A stretch of 64,000 bases of DNA from the NCBI GenBank assembly GCA_003996215.1, contig QJPP01000860.1, positions 434,001-498,000 of the forward strand, given 5' to 3'. How positions within the stretch are numbered: position 1 is the stretch's first letter; each line of letters starts with the position of its first letter. Position numbers and translations under genes: made by a program. Below are positions 1 through 11,369 of this stretch, piece after piece. The notes under the pieces were generated by a model. That model had not been told where the DNA came from, did not search any database, and saw only the letters and a program-made list of their open reading frames with translations. The stretch is from Jaltomata sinuosa (taxonomy: Eukaryota; Streptophyta; Magnoliopsida; Solanales; Solanaceae).

Positions 1-1138
1 TAATTTTTTTATCAAGTAAATCATTGATTTCCTTTTTACAATATTCCATTCATTCATGATTCATTTGTATAGGTCTCGCCTTAGTGGGGATGACTCTTTC
101 GTCGAATCCCTCTATATATTGTAATTCAACAATATGTATTTTCCTTTCCCAAAAGGCATTAGGAAAGTTTGAATAGACTTCTTGTTCGATGACATATTGG
201 AGGCTCTTAATTTTGGCTTCTATTTCTGGGGTTTTTAAAGATGATTCAATTCTCTTAATTTTTATTTCATACGTTAAATAGTTTATTTGTTGTGAAAGTA
301 GATTTATTCTAAAGATAATTTTATCTTTTACAAAGTCACTTTCCTCTTTTGACATACTATTTAGATAAGGGAAAATAATTTCATTTCCTATTGCAGTGGT
401 GTGGATGCCATCTAACGTGGAAGTATATGGTTTTATTTTAGTTATAAAAGGGATACCTAATATTATTTCTTCACTTATATCTTTGGTAATTACAAAATCA
501 TTAATGAAACAAATTATGTCATCGCATATGTGTGCCCTGTGGAGTTTATAGTTTATTTTGAGTCTTTCTCATGTTGTAGATAATAATTGGGTAGTACACT
601 TTTCAAGGTATTTAGTAGGAATTATTCCTTCAATTATGCAGTTTGGATCTACACGTGTATCTAATAATGCAATTTTATGAATAGTATAATTTTTATTTAT
701 GACTAATGTAATAGGTATGTGGTAACTCTGAGCTTTAACTATTGCAATTGTTTTAATTCCTGATTTGGTTTCTAGAGTTCCTTCTAGCGACTCTATTTCT
801 TCTTCCTCATCTTTTCCTAATTTCGACATTTCTCCAGGCTCGTATGACGCTGGTTCGTGCTTAGGATTCAAATCCTTTATAATTTTATCGGTAAGTGATT
901 CTGTTTCTAGTTTTTCAAGTCTTTGCTTAACCTCCTTAACTTCTTTTTTTATGTGAAATAATTCAGTCTGAAGATCTTGTAGTGTTGTGTCAGACTTTTG
1001 TTCTTTAAATTTATTTAATACATTTTTCATATTAAAGGGTTCAATAGTTTCTTTTTCTGGTTCTTGATTAAGAACTATATTTTTTAATTCTATTAAATAT
1101 TTTCTTGTAAGATCATGATCATCAATATGGTCAATCAT
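1..1138 (-). pseudogene. Pararetroviral aspartic protease and N-terminal reverse transcriptase, broken and cut by window edge
   Basis: The frame runs from 1138 down to the window edge with in-frame stops near 566-568 and 47-49. The first part (about 1138-800) is charged and coiled-coil-like, rich in Lys and Glu. The protease core lies near 690-620 and reads ALLDTRVDPNC, where the family expects an Asp-Thr/Ser-Gly catalytic triplet; the Gly is Arg here. A second protease element, ILGIPF, lies near 465-445. The stretch ending IPTKARPIQMN (about 95-60) is the linker leading into RT, and a YCKKEINDLLDKK-type RT start follows at about 45-5. The product would have processed the polyprotein and copied pregenomic RNA, but this copy is dead. 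Confidence 0.8.
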
Positions 1139-1480
1139 CTCAAAGAAAATCTCCTTGTTACTATTAGTAATGACATTTATAGAGCGGCTATCACAAGTGC
1201 AAATTGTGTTGCTGCATCCATAGTGATTACTTGACTCACTGCTGTCAGAACTATATGCGATATTAAGCTAATCTTCGTCACTAAGGCTCTCCTCAGAGGA
1301 AGAACTATTTTCATTTTCCTCAAGAATAGAATATAATTTATCCACCTTTGGTGTATTTATGTTTGTTAAATCTTCTTTTGTAATAATGGGGTTTTTCAGA
1401 TTTATTCTTGTAATATTTATGCCTTCTCTTGATTTTCTTGGATGATTCTTTTCAAGGGGCGAATAATTTAACATATCCGA
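1139..1480 (-). pseudogene. Coat-protein/protease linker with acidic Ser-rich tract and Cys-rich motif; zinc knuckle not found
   Basis: Minus-strand reading shows a basic Lys/Tyr/Arg-rich tail (about 1480-1370), then an acidic SSSSEESLSDED tract ending at a stop (1268), then a short piece with NTICTCDSR (about 1220-1180) leading to the protease ORF. In related pararetroviruses a CCHC zinc knuckle sits between the basic tail and the acidic tract. None is visible here, and the basic and acidic parts are in different frames. This suggests a small deletion that removed the knuckle. The acidic/serine order is as expected for a coat protein C-terminus. Confidence 0.6.
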
Positions 1481-3201
1481 AGTCTTGAAAAAAACTCCCT
1501 AGCTCGCTTCGTGATATTTTACTGTCCCTTTTTAGTTGATTTTTTAGTTTCATGTTTGTACATAATTCAAGTCAAGTGATGTTTATAAAGCTTATTAGGT
1601 CACCATAAGTTAATTGACTATAGGGAATTTTACCCTCGAACCTCTCTTTTAATTTTATCCTAACTTTTTCAGCAAATAATGCTGGTAAACAACTTATAAA
1701 TTTTTCTTTACAATAATCATGATTACAGTCTTCTCTAACCATGACTTTGTTGAGGAAGACATCTTTGTACCATATAAAATCGTCTAATTTTGGACAAGAT
1801 ATATTTGATAATATCTCTAGACTTCAATCTTTTAAATGTTGGGGTTCTCCTATAAAATGTTTAGCTATATTATAAATTAAAGTAGCGATGACGTCTTCTG
1901 AGATTTGATTTTCAGAAATTTTCCCTGTAGGTTCAGTCTTAATAACTTGAGTAATAGTAGTAGCAATTAATACACTCTATTTATTACCTTCGATGAGGTA
2001 ATTATCCCACCAATATTTTAGTGTTCTCTTAAATCCTGCTATAATTAATGTGGCAGCTTGTTTATCCGTAATATTTTTCATTCTATATGCCGTAATGGCC
2101 ATTCCTATTTCATGCAGTTTATTGTATATCTGATGTTCCGCGAGTCCATCAATATTCCATTCAACAATTTCACTTCCAGAATATGAAGTATGAGATAAAA
2201 AATCATTTTCTTCATACTGCATATCTGAAAAAGAGGGTTTCTTATAATAGTTCTTTTTATTAGAGTATCTAGAACTTAACTTGTTGATGTCATTATCAGT
2301 TTTTTCAGATATGGTTCTTATGACCTTATCATCTTCAAAATTTAAGTCGGCTTTTAATCTTCCATAAATTTTTTGTATAAGATCATCTGGGATTTCAAAC
2401 TTTTCTTGAAATTTCGGGAATTTATCTTTTGAAAATATTGGTAATTTAAATATTGGGTGAGTTTCTAACTTCTTATCCTTGTCACTATAGGAAGAACTTG
2501 GTTTATCCTTAAAAGTTGATTTATTATCAACCTTAAGGATTTGATTGGAGACCACATATAGCAGTTGATTTGTATAATTATTTTGTTGAATTATCCGATT
2601 TATATCTTTATTTGTGGGGTCACCTTTAGCATCTAATATATCGAGTTTAAAGGGTGTAGCAGTAACAATTCTACCATCTATGGGTAAACTAATTTCTTCT
2701 AATAGGGGAATTATAGATTCAACTACCTTAGTTTTGGTATACCATTTATGGACAATAATATTTAATGATTCCTTTTGATCGTCTACTTTTCCAGTATACT
2801 CAAATTATTTAAAAAATTCGATATTACATCTTATTATTTCCATATCGATGTGCAAATTTTTTGTAAAGGATATCCTTTTCTTTAACGAATATTTTTGGAC
2901 ATACCATTCTCTTTTTATGGCATTATGTGGATTAGTCCAGAGTTTGTCTAAATATTCAAAGTCAGGTTTAAATTCTTCATCTTACCTGATCATGCACAAA
3001 GAGTCTCTTACTCCTAGCATTTTACTAGTAGTGGGACTTATTGGTTTTTTGGTAATTCTAGGTTCGTATTCTACTTTCGGAATTGTTTTCGAAAAATCTA
3101 CTCCTTTTAATTTTTTCTATATATCTTCAAGGGTTACTTCCTTCTCTTCTTGAGTTGTCGAAAATGAGGATCTTGGAAAAGATTTCTTTTTCTAGAAGTA
3201 G
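1480..3201 (-). pseudogene. Pararetroviral coat-protein region, broken
   Basis: The longest open piece is 2555-1977 (192 residues), with the capsid-core sequence EWNIDGLAEHQIYNKLHEIG, then ATLIIAGFKRTLKYWWDNYL. This resembles the caulimovirid coat-protein core, with an aromatic WWDNYL ending. The frame continues past a TAG at about 1975 with further stops near 1815, 1565 and 1455. It keeps capsid-like pieces such as DFIWYKDVF and LGSFFQDFG. Upstream (2556-3201) the frame is recognisable but has stops near 2985 and 2800. The reading starts abruptly at the left LTR of A1, so the movement-protein end and the coat-protein start are missing. Confidence 0.75.
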
Positions 3202-6200
3202 TGTCACGGCCCAAAATCGGGCCATGATGGAATCTACATAACCCCCAGTAGACAAGCCAATCTCAAACACGCGGAATGTAGTAAATAATAATTTAACTAA
3301 AGAGAAGCGGAAGATATAACAAAAGATAGGGCCAAAAGCAGATATATACATACCAACGTACACAAAAAACAAAAGATGGCCCTAAGTGACCGAAAAAGAC
3401 AAAACAACCCGAACACCAACCCGGACCTAGTGTCACTAGTACAAGAGCGACTAAAGTAAGGAGTAACTATACAATAACCTCTGTCTATCCAAAATACAAA
3501 ATATAGACAGGAAGTACAAGATGGAAAGCAAGTAAAGCCTCCAAATCGCTGGGAGCACACCGCGATCCGAACAACAACTGGCCTCAAACAACAGGAGATC
3601 AACGAGGGTGGCTCGTACTAGGGTTGCATCAGAAAACGAGATACAGAGTGTAGTATGAGTACCAAGACAATGGGTACTCAGTAGGCAACATAGGCCGACC
3701 GAGGGCAGAAAGATAATATATAAATATAGATTACAGGAAAGAAGCTAACTATACAGGGATCCACCTAAATCTAGATATAAAGCCGGAGACATGACAATAA
3801 ACAAAAACAGAAAGGGAAACAACATCATGCCAAACCGTTGTCAATCCACATGCCAAAGCAAATGTAATGCGATGCATGATGATGCATATATGAATACAAT
3901 ATAATATAAACCCAGAATACCGCATCGGGCTCCCGGAATACCGCATCACACTATGCATACATATATATGAAATTATAAAATATTCAGAATAATGCATCGG
4001 GGGTCCAGAATACCACATCGGACTAATATGTATATAAATGAGAAAGTAAAATATCCGGAATAACACATCGGGGATTCAAAATAGCGCATCGGACTATAAA
4101 TTTATATACAGAAAATAGTAGTTCCTCTTTTCCTCTCAAAAACCAAGGTTATACTCAAAATAGCTCGATTTAGTTCGTAAAATTGTCACAACAATAGTAG
4201 AACTACTTTTCAAATCAAAAGCCTTAGAAAAAAATTGGTTTGCTTACTGTACCAGTGATATGCCATGCGATATGAGTATGAATATTTAAACACAGAGGGA
4301 AAAACACATCATCAGATCAAACAGGGCAAAATATACCATCTAAACCAAGAGAAACTGACCTGGAACTCGTCCAAATCCTCGCCATGGCCTCGAGCCCACA
4401 GTTACACACAATGACAGAATAAAGCGGTAAAGCAGAGATAAAAGCGGGAACCTATGGGAAAATATCTATTCTACCCCTAAAGCCTCCTAAAAGCATGCTA
4501 GGGGTCTTAGGCTAGTCACACGGAAGAAACAAGCTCCTAGGCTAAGGATAACATACAATCCTAGTTCTAAAAATCTGAAATGGCCAAATAACATGGTAAA
4601 CAGGATTTAAGCCTAAAGTCTATCTAAAATTCAACCTAGCGTTCCAGTAATATACCGATATATATAATCCAACTAAACTCAGTCTAGAAGGTAAATCGTA
4701 ACCTACCACAGAGCCGAACTATAAACACAAATCATTACTCGTGTGCCATCCCTTTCTGAACAGCCTCAAAAATCTTCCACGCTATCAAGAACATAAACTA
4801 GGTGTCAAGATGAGAATAATGACACCCATATTGCTATACAAAAAATTGGGCCAAAAATCGGGTCAAAAAAATGACCCTCGGGGCCCGCACAATGAAATAG
4901 AAAACAAAATTCACAAATATGCTCGCGGTGGGTTAAGAAACCCATGCCCAATGTTTGGGCGCGAATGGAGCTCGATTTAGTGCCCAAAACAGCCCCTAAG
5001 TGCTACTAATTCACGGGATTAAAACGAAAAAGCTCGGAATTTGAATGTGGGGACCTACCTCAACAAGAGAAGCAAGTCATGGAGATGAGTTGCACAATTT
5101 TAGGAGCATGCAGTCCCCAAAAACCAGATTCCACAAGATTTTCCCCAACTTTAAGAATTTAGCAACAAGGATATTTAGCGGAAGAATTACGAGAATTTAC
5201 ACGGAACGAGGAGAGAGGCGACGAGGGAACTTACCGGGTTAAAGATACCGAGAAAGAGAGCTGGAAATTGGGAGTTTTTAGCTTAATCAATGGAGTTTTA
5301 CGGAAAAATGAAGGAGAAAACAAAGTTGGGACTTAATATAACTTCCAGGGGTCCTTAATAGCGATCGTGACTGCACCCTGCGTTCATGGAGATCAGTTGT
5401 CCCAACCATCACGTTCGTGATGGTCCAGGCCACGTTCGCACAAGCTGGGTCCTAGCCGGCTACATCGTGAATGCGAAGGAACCCTTCGCGAATGCGATGG
5501 ACAAGAAACTAGACCATCGCAAACGCGATGGGGTCCCCATGATCGCGAAGAAAAAAGTTGTCTGCAACTTAATGCAGCAACCAAAAAAAACACCAAGTCC
5601 AAAAATCTTTTGACGGACCCTTGGTATTCATCCGTAACCATGTGAACACAAACCAACCATGCTACCCTACTAGAAACGGTATTCTGAACTTAATAGATTA
5701 AACGAAACTCCCAACGGAGATCATTTTAATTAAATGTGGGCCCCACGCCCAAAACCAACTCAAAACTCAAAACCCAAAAATGAGCCCAGAACCCTCGGGA
5801 CCCAAACCAAAGGTCTCCCTAACCCAAAGTCGACATTCCAGAGCTAACGACGCTGACAGAATTCCCATCCGAGGCCGTCTTCTCTAAATGTTGACCAAAG
5901 TCAACCCTACCAGCCAAACTGACTCTAAAACACACAAAGCCATAGAAAACCAAACCGAAGGCACTCAAACTAGGACCAATGGTCCCAGTAGACCCAAATC
6001 CCCATTCCGAAGCCAAAAAAATTATCAAAATTTGATTCAGAGCACGTTAAACAAAGTCAAATATTTACCAACTTTAAAAGCTAAAATAGGGAAATGGTTA
6101 CGATGACCTAACGAACGACCCGAGCACCGAACCGTCAGTCTCGGAACGTCATAAATGACCTAGAGTCGTTAAGGGAAAGCTCAAAATATCGAAAAAGGGA

Positions 6201-6234
6201 TGAAAAGCAGAAATTGACATGGAGGGTCATTACA
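3202..6234 (-). repeat. A1 3' LTR (3033 bp)
   Basis: On the plus strand it starts tgtcacggcccaaaatcggg and ends ggagggtcattaca, the inverted TG...CA ends of a minus-strand element. It matches 11370-14316 closely along its length. No coding region is supported inside it; ORFs of 60-105 residues are chance frames. A TATA-like run lies near 3715-3735 in the minus direction. Downstream of it, a block reading GCCTACTGAGTACCC on the minus strand is shared with the B-family LTRs. Confidence 0.9.
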
Positions 6235-6260
6235 ACTACTAAAAGAACGTTCATCCGCGA
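6235..6260 (-). other. A1 polypurine-tract region
   Basis: The bases just inside the 3' LTR read on the minus strand as GATGAACGTTCTTTTAGTAG followed by the LTR start. The same arrangement occurs before the 3' LTR of B1 (21405-21430). This is where plus-strand priming would start, although the tract is less purine-rich than textbook examples. Confidence 0.5.
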
Positions 6261-6333
6261 AAGTTAGAATAAGGATAGTACCTGAAGACTCAAAAATATG
6301 AGGATAACAGGTCCGCAAGTCGATCAAGATATC

Positions 6334-6830
6334 CTAAGTTGCCTCCTCGATAGGACGATGCCACCACTGAACCTTAACTGACGGAATCTCCTTGGACCTC
6401 AACTTCCTAACATGCCTATCCAAGATAGAAACAGGCTCCTCCTCGAATGCGAAAGACTCGTCTAACTGAACTGACTCCCACTGAAGCATGTGAGAGTCAT
6501 CCAAAATGTACCATCGGAGCATAGAAATATGAAACACCGGATGAAAACTAGAAAGAGTAGAAGGCAAGGACAACTCACAAGAAACCTCTCCAATATGGTA
6601 AAGGATCTCAAATGGACCAATAAACCTTGGACTGAGTTTACCCTTCCTCCTAAACCGCATCACGCCCTTCATGGGTGACACCTGAAGGAACACACTATCA
6701 CCAACCATAAACTTAAGATCTCGAACTCTCCGGTCAGCATAACTCTTCTGCCTGCTCTGGGAAGTATGGAGTCTCTCCTGAATAATTTGAACTCTATCCA
6801 TAGAATCATGAAGCAAGTTGGTACCCAATG
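6334..6830 (-). pseudogene. A1 integrase C-terminus and chromodomain
   Basis: This open frame carries the integrase C-terminal domain, with a GDSVFLQVSP motif, a KGKLSPRFIGPFEI (GPF/Y) motif and HPVFHISMLR. It is followed by a chromodomain-like tail: EEPVSILDRHVRKLRSKEIP, then VKVQWWHRPIEEAT. Such a tail is characteristic of chromoviruses, where it directs integration to heterochromatin. A stop follows the last Thr, where relatives continue with WE. The start is set by a frameshift at about 6830-6860, so this is a fragment of the polyprotein and not an independent gene. Confidence 0.85.
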
Positions 6831-7640
6831 ACCTGACCTCGAAAGCATTGAACCAACCCTCTGAATGCTAGAATGGTAGCTATTATTATATGTGATCTCT
6901 GCCAAGGATAAACACTAGTCTCAGTGACCCCCGAGATCAATAACACAGGCTCGCAACATATCCTCCAGAACCTGAATGGTACGCTCTGATTGGCCGTCTG
7001 TCAGCGGATGAATGATGGTGCTAAGATCAACTTTGGTACCCAACTCTCTCTGAATAGACTGCCAAAACTGCGAAGTGAACTGAGTACCTCGGCCATAAAT
7101 GATAGAAACTGGCACCCCATGCAAATGGACAATCTCTCGAATATAGATCTGGGCCAACCTCTCGGAACTGTAGGAAGTCTGAACTGGCAAAAAGTGAGCA
7201 AACTTTGTGAACCTGTCCACGATAACCCAAATAGCATAAAACATCCTCAAGGTACGTGGCAATCCTACTACAAAGTCCATGGATATACGCTCCCACTTCC
7301 ACTCCAGAATGGGTAGCCTCTGTGATAAACCATCTGGCCTCTGGTGCTCAAACTTCACCTGCTGACAGTTCAAGCATCTGGATACGAAAGCCAAAATATC
7401 CCTCTTCATCCCACACCACCATTAGTGCTGCCTCAAGTCACGATACATCTTAGCTGCCCCGGGATGAATGGAATATCTAGAGCAATGAGCCTCCTCCAAT
7501 ATCAATCTGAACAAGTCACCAACTCTAGGAACGTAAATACAATCCTCAATACTCAGAACACCCTCTGAATCTAAAGTCGCTTTCCTAGCCTCACCACTCA
7601 AGACCTTGTCACGAATGATCCTCAATCTCATATTATCAAA
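6830..7640 (-). pseudogene. A1 integrase N-terminal and catalytic domains, catalytic Asp lost
   Basis: An HHCC-type zinc region spans about 7560-7350 (EEAHCSRYSIHPG...CLNCQQVKF), interrupted by a stop near 7425. The catalytic core in 7409-6921 shows MDFVVGLP for the first Asp, then IIYGRGTQFTSQFW where family members have an Asp before RGTQF; the second catalytic Asp is Gly. The Glu is kept in GQSERTIQVLEDML. A stop follows at 6920. Near 6860 about 50 bp is missing compared with B1, removing the APFEALYG motif and shifting frame. Confidence 0.85.
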
Positions 7641-7766
7641 CTGATGTGCTCAAATTTGCTCCAACAAGGAAGACCTAGCCTCAACAAAAGCAAGAATACG
7701 GCTCGGCTAAGAAATGTCAAGTCAAACCAACCTATTATCCAAGGAATAGATGTCCCAAGTTAAAGG

Positions 7767-8285
7767 TCACTCCTCCATAGCTAATAAGGATAAACTACCC
7801 ATACTCACCGCTTTCCGGCTCAAGGCATCCGCTACCATATTTTCCTTGCCCAGATGATAGAGGATAGAAATGTCATAGTCCTTCAGTAACTCCAACAACC
7901 TACGCTGCCTCAAATTTAGATCCTTCTTGCTGAAAATGTACTGAAGACTATGATGGTCAGTAAAGATCTCACAATGCATGCCATAAAGATAATGCCTTCA
8001 TATCTTTAATGCGAAGACTACCTCTGCTAACTCCAAGTCATGCGTGGGGTAGTTCCTCTCGTGAACCTTCAACTGTCTGGAAGCATATGAAATAACCCAG
8101 CCCTGTTGCATCAACACAAAACCCAAACCAATACCTGATGCATCATAATATATGGTGAAACCCTGTCTATCGATTGTAAGTGTAAGAATCGGAGCTGAAG
8201 TCAATAAGTCCTTGAGCTTCAGAAACCTCGCCTCCCACTCATCTGACCACTGGAAGGGAACATTCTTCTGAGTCAATCTAGTCAA
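7767..8285 (-). pseudogene. A1 RNase H domain
   Basis: Two open pieces (8285-7998 and 7979-7767) are separated by a stop near 7995. They carry the connection and RNase H sequences FTIYYDASGIGLGFVLMQQG, the ASRQLKVHERNYPTHDLELA block, then TDHHSLQYIF and MVADALSRK. These are the acidic metal-binding positions and the ADALSR ending of Ty3 RNase H. The domain would degrade the RNA template during reverse transcription. It follows RT directly in the same polyprotein. Confidence 0.85.
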
Positions 8286-8985
8286 CGGAGTTGCTATCGA
8301 AGAAATCCCTCCATAAACCGTCTGTAATAACCTGCTAACCCGATGAAGATGCGGACCTCGATAGGATAAGTAGGCCTAACCCCATCACGAACTGCTACAA
8401 TCTTCGCTGGATCAACCATAATCCCATCCTTGGACACCACGTGCCCCAAGAATGCCACAGACTCAAGCCAAAACTCACACTTGGTGAATTTGGCATACAA
8501 GTGACGGTCTCTCAAGGTCTGTCGTACCAATCTAAGATGCTGCTCATGCTCCGCTCTACTCTTCGAATAAATCAGAATGTCATCGATGAACACAATCACG
8601 AACGAATCCAAGTAGGCACTGAACATACGATTCATCAACTCCATAAATGTTGTTGGGGCATTAGTCAGACCAAAAGACATGACCAGGAACTTATAATGGC
8701 CGTATCGAGTCCTAAATGCAGTCTTTGGGATGTCCTCAGCCCTAATCCTCAACTGGTGATAACCGGACCTCAGATCTATCTTAGAAAACACAGCTGCACC
8801 CTGTAGCTGATCAAATAAGGCATCAATATGCGGTATCTGATACCTGTTCTTAAATGTCACCTTATTCAATTGCATGTAGTCACCACACATACCCATAGAC
8901 CCATCCTTCTTCTTCACAAATAGTACCGGAGCACCCCACGGGATATACTAAGCCGGATAAATCCTCTACTCAATAGATCCTGGAG
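8286..8985 (-). pseudogene. A1 reverse transcriptase
   Basis: The open piece 8917-8294 (207 residues) starts within RT after a stop region at about 8920-8985. It shows MCGDYMQLNKVTFKNRYQIP, IDLRSGYHQLRI, MSFGLTNAPTTF and VFIDDILIYSKS; FIDD is the polymerase catalytic pair. LGHVVSKDGI and FIGLAGYYRRF follow near the thumb. The usual YRxLN reads YMQLN. This is the best preserved domain of A1, yet its N-terminus is broken. Confidence 0.88.
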
Positions 8986-9830
8986 CTAATCTTTAAGCTC
9001 TCTCAACTCAGTAGGTGCCATCTGATATGGTGGAATAGAAATGGGCTTGGTGCCCGGCTCGACATCGAAACCAAAATCAATGTCACGATCTGGAGGAACA
9101 CCTGGAAGATCGGAAGTAAACACATCTGAATACTCGCAAACCACATGAATCGACTCAAGAGGAGGTGTGGTGGCACTATTATCATGGATGTAGGTAAGAT
9201 AAGCTAAGCACCCATTCCCAATAAACCACTGGGCGCTCAGGAAAGATATAACTCCCTTCGGCATGTGGCTATCGGCTATCTTCTATATGATAGGAGGGAT
9301 AACGGGTATCCAAAGGGTAACAGTCTTGGCGAAGCAATCCAAGACCGCATGATAAGGAGACAACCAATCCATGCCCAAGATCACATCAAAATCGACCATA
9401 TCAAGGACAACCAAGTCTACCCAGGTGTCATACCCCAAGATAGTCACCACACAAACCCGATACACCTGATCCACTACTAAAGAATCACCTATGGAAGTAG
9501 ATACACACAAAGGCATAGGAAAGGACTCACAAGAAGACCCCAGACGAGTAGCATAATAAGCAAATAAATACGAGAATGTTGACCCCGGATCAAACAAAGC
9601 AGTAGCAGATTGATAACAAATGGAGATCGTACATGTGATCACATCATCTGAAGCCTCAACCTCTGTTTGGCTCGGAACTACGTACATATGGCCCTGACCG
9701 CCAAGACCGCTTGACCTACCAGATTGATGACCACCTCTAATACCCTGGGGACCACCCCTACTACCATGTAAACCACCTCTAGCTTGAGGTGCTGGAGCCC
9801 TGGGGGCCTGAACCAACAGATCCTATCGCC
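8986..9830 (-). pseudogene. A1 aspartic protease and PR-RT linker
   Basis: Frame 9816-9283 holds a Gly/Arg-rich gag end, then the protease active site ALFDPGSTFSYL and the flap/second motif VDFDVILGMDWLSPYHAVLD. A stop near 9280 separates it from 9264-8986, which holds the linker to RT with VVCEYSDVFTSDLPGVPPDR. DPGST in place of DTGAS is usual in this clade. The product would mature the Gag-Pol polyprotein. Confidence 0.85.
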
Positions 9831-11160
9831 TAGGATGTTGTACCAATGGGAACTCTCTAGCAAAGTGGCCTATCTCGCTACACTCATAACAACCCCGACC
9901 ATATGTACTCCACTGTGAAGACCCGACTGAATCAAAATGACCACCAAGACCTGTAGACCCTGAATGACCACCTCGAGGAGCAGGAATGAGATTCTAGATA
10001 CTCTGATGCTTAGCAGTCTATAATGCCTCCTGAACAGGCCGGTTCAGCTGGAAACACTGCTGGTGTTGACCTCTACTATAGTAGCCCCTACCATGGCTTT
10101 GTGAACCGCTGAAACTGCACTGATGGTGGGGCCTCTTAGCGCTTCCCCCTTTGGACACGTGAACTATACCCTCAACAATACGGGCATGATTAACTATCTC
10201 CAGAAAAGATTGACCTGATGCCACCATACCCTCTGTGGCCAAACGAAGGTGCAAGGTAAAACCCCGAACAAACCAGCATACTCTCTCGTGCTCAGTGGGT
10301 AAAATTATAGTGGCATGTCTGGACAGTTGGTGGAAATGAACCTCATACTCAGACATAGTCATAGAGCCTTGCTCCAACCCAGCAAAATGATCCATCAGAC
10401 GCTCCCTCATGCTACGTGGTACGTACTTCTCCAGAAAAGATGCGGAGAACTGATCCCAAGTAAGAGGAGTAACCCGGCTGGTATGCAAGCAATATATGAC
10501 CTCCACCACTGTTTCGCTGGACCATCTAGCTGAAACACGGTGTAATATGCTCCGTGAGACTCAACTAACCCCAAATTATGTAACCTCTCCTGGAAGCTAG
10601 TCAAGAAACGCATGTGCATCCTCCCTAGAAGCACCTGAAAACCTTGGAGTACCTAATCTCAAGAACCTACCAACCATATTCTGCTCCTCAGAAGACATAA
10701 TTGGCACGGCTGCAAGAGGGGGAGAAATTGCAAGGACCGGTAGTACCTAAAATATTAGAGTCGCAACACCACGCTGCGCTCCTGAACCCTGTGTTGCTGC
10801 CTGAGCTGAAGTCTAAGCCTCTACTGGAACCTGAGAACCAATTAGAGTACTCAGCGAAGCGGCTGGCGGAGTCATACCCTCGAGAAACCCCAACAATCGA
10901 ACCAAGGTGTCCTGTAATACTGGAGTAGCTAAATAACCTATCGGATATTGGGCTGGCCCCACATGCTTTGGCTAATACTTAACCTAATCCGCTCTGACCT
11001 CAGGCTCTGGTGACGGTACTCTATCCCGGGCCTGAGCTGGTGTCACACCCCGTTCCCTGCCTTGACCTCTGGGTTGACCTCTACCCCATCCCCTAGCAAG
11101 GGCTCTAACTGCAGGGGAAGGGGCTTCATCCTCACCCGCTGCAGACCTCGTCTGAACCAT
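9831..11160 (-). pseudogene. A1 gag, broken, zinc-knuckle Cys lost
   Basis: The frame starts at an ATG at 11160 (MVQTRSAAGEDEAP), with stops near 10985 and 10970. It continues through a capsid core with HAFLTSFQERLHNLGLVES and GPAKQWWRSY. A frameshift near 10500 leads to 10509-10018, with WDQFSASFLEKYVPRSMRER and a basic QSHGRGYYSRGQ tail. The knuckle near 9890-9850 reads CYECSEIGHFAREF; the last zinc ligand, Cys in A2, is Phe here. Gag would form the virus-like particle and bind RNA. Confidence 0.8.
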
Positions 11161-11352
11161 CTGAGAAAGAGTGAAATAAAGCTACTTAGGAGTTGATCAA
11201 GTCAAGTAAGCATGATAAAGAATCAAACGAAACAAAGCCTTTCCTAAGGAATATACTATAGCCCCTCGCATATAGGATATGAATGTCATCATACCTTATC
11301 CACGAGGCTCTACTAGACACTTGTTGTTGTACCGGTGAGACCAGTGAACCTA

Positions 11353-11365
11353 AGGCTCTGATACC
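11353..11365 (-). other. A1 primer-binding site
   Basis: The plus strand reads ggctctgatacca, the inverse of TGGTATCAGAGCC. It lies 4-5 bases inside the 5' LTR. This matches the 3' end complement of plant initiator methionine tRNA, the commonest primer for plant Ty3 and pararetroviral elements. Confidence 0.85.
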
Positions 11366-11369
11366 AATC

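Noticed and set aside
3127..4066. Several Cys/Phe-rich ORFs at the left edge of A1
   Set aside because: They cross or lie within the LTR and are broken in the partner LTR.
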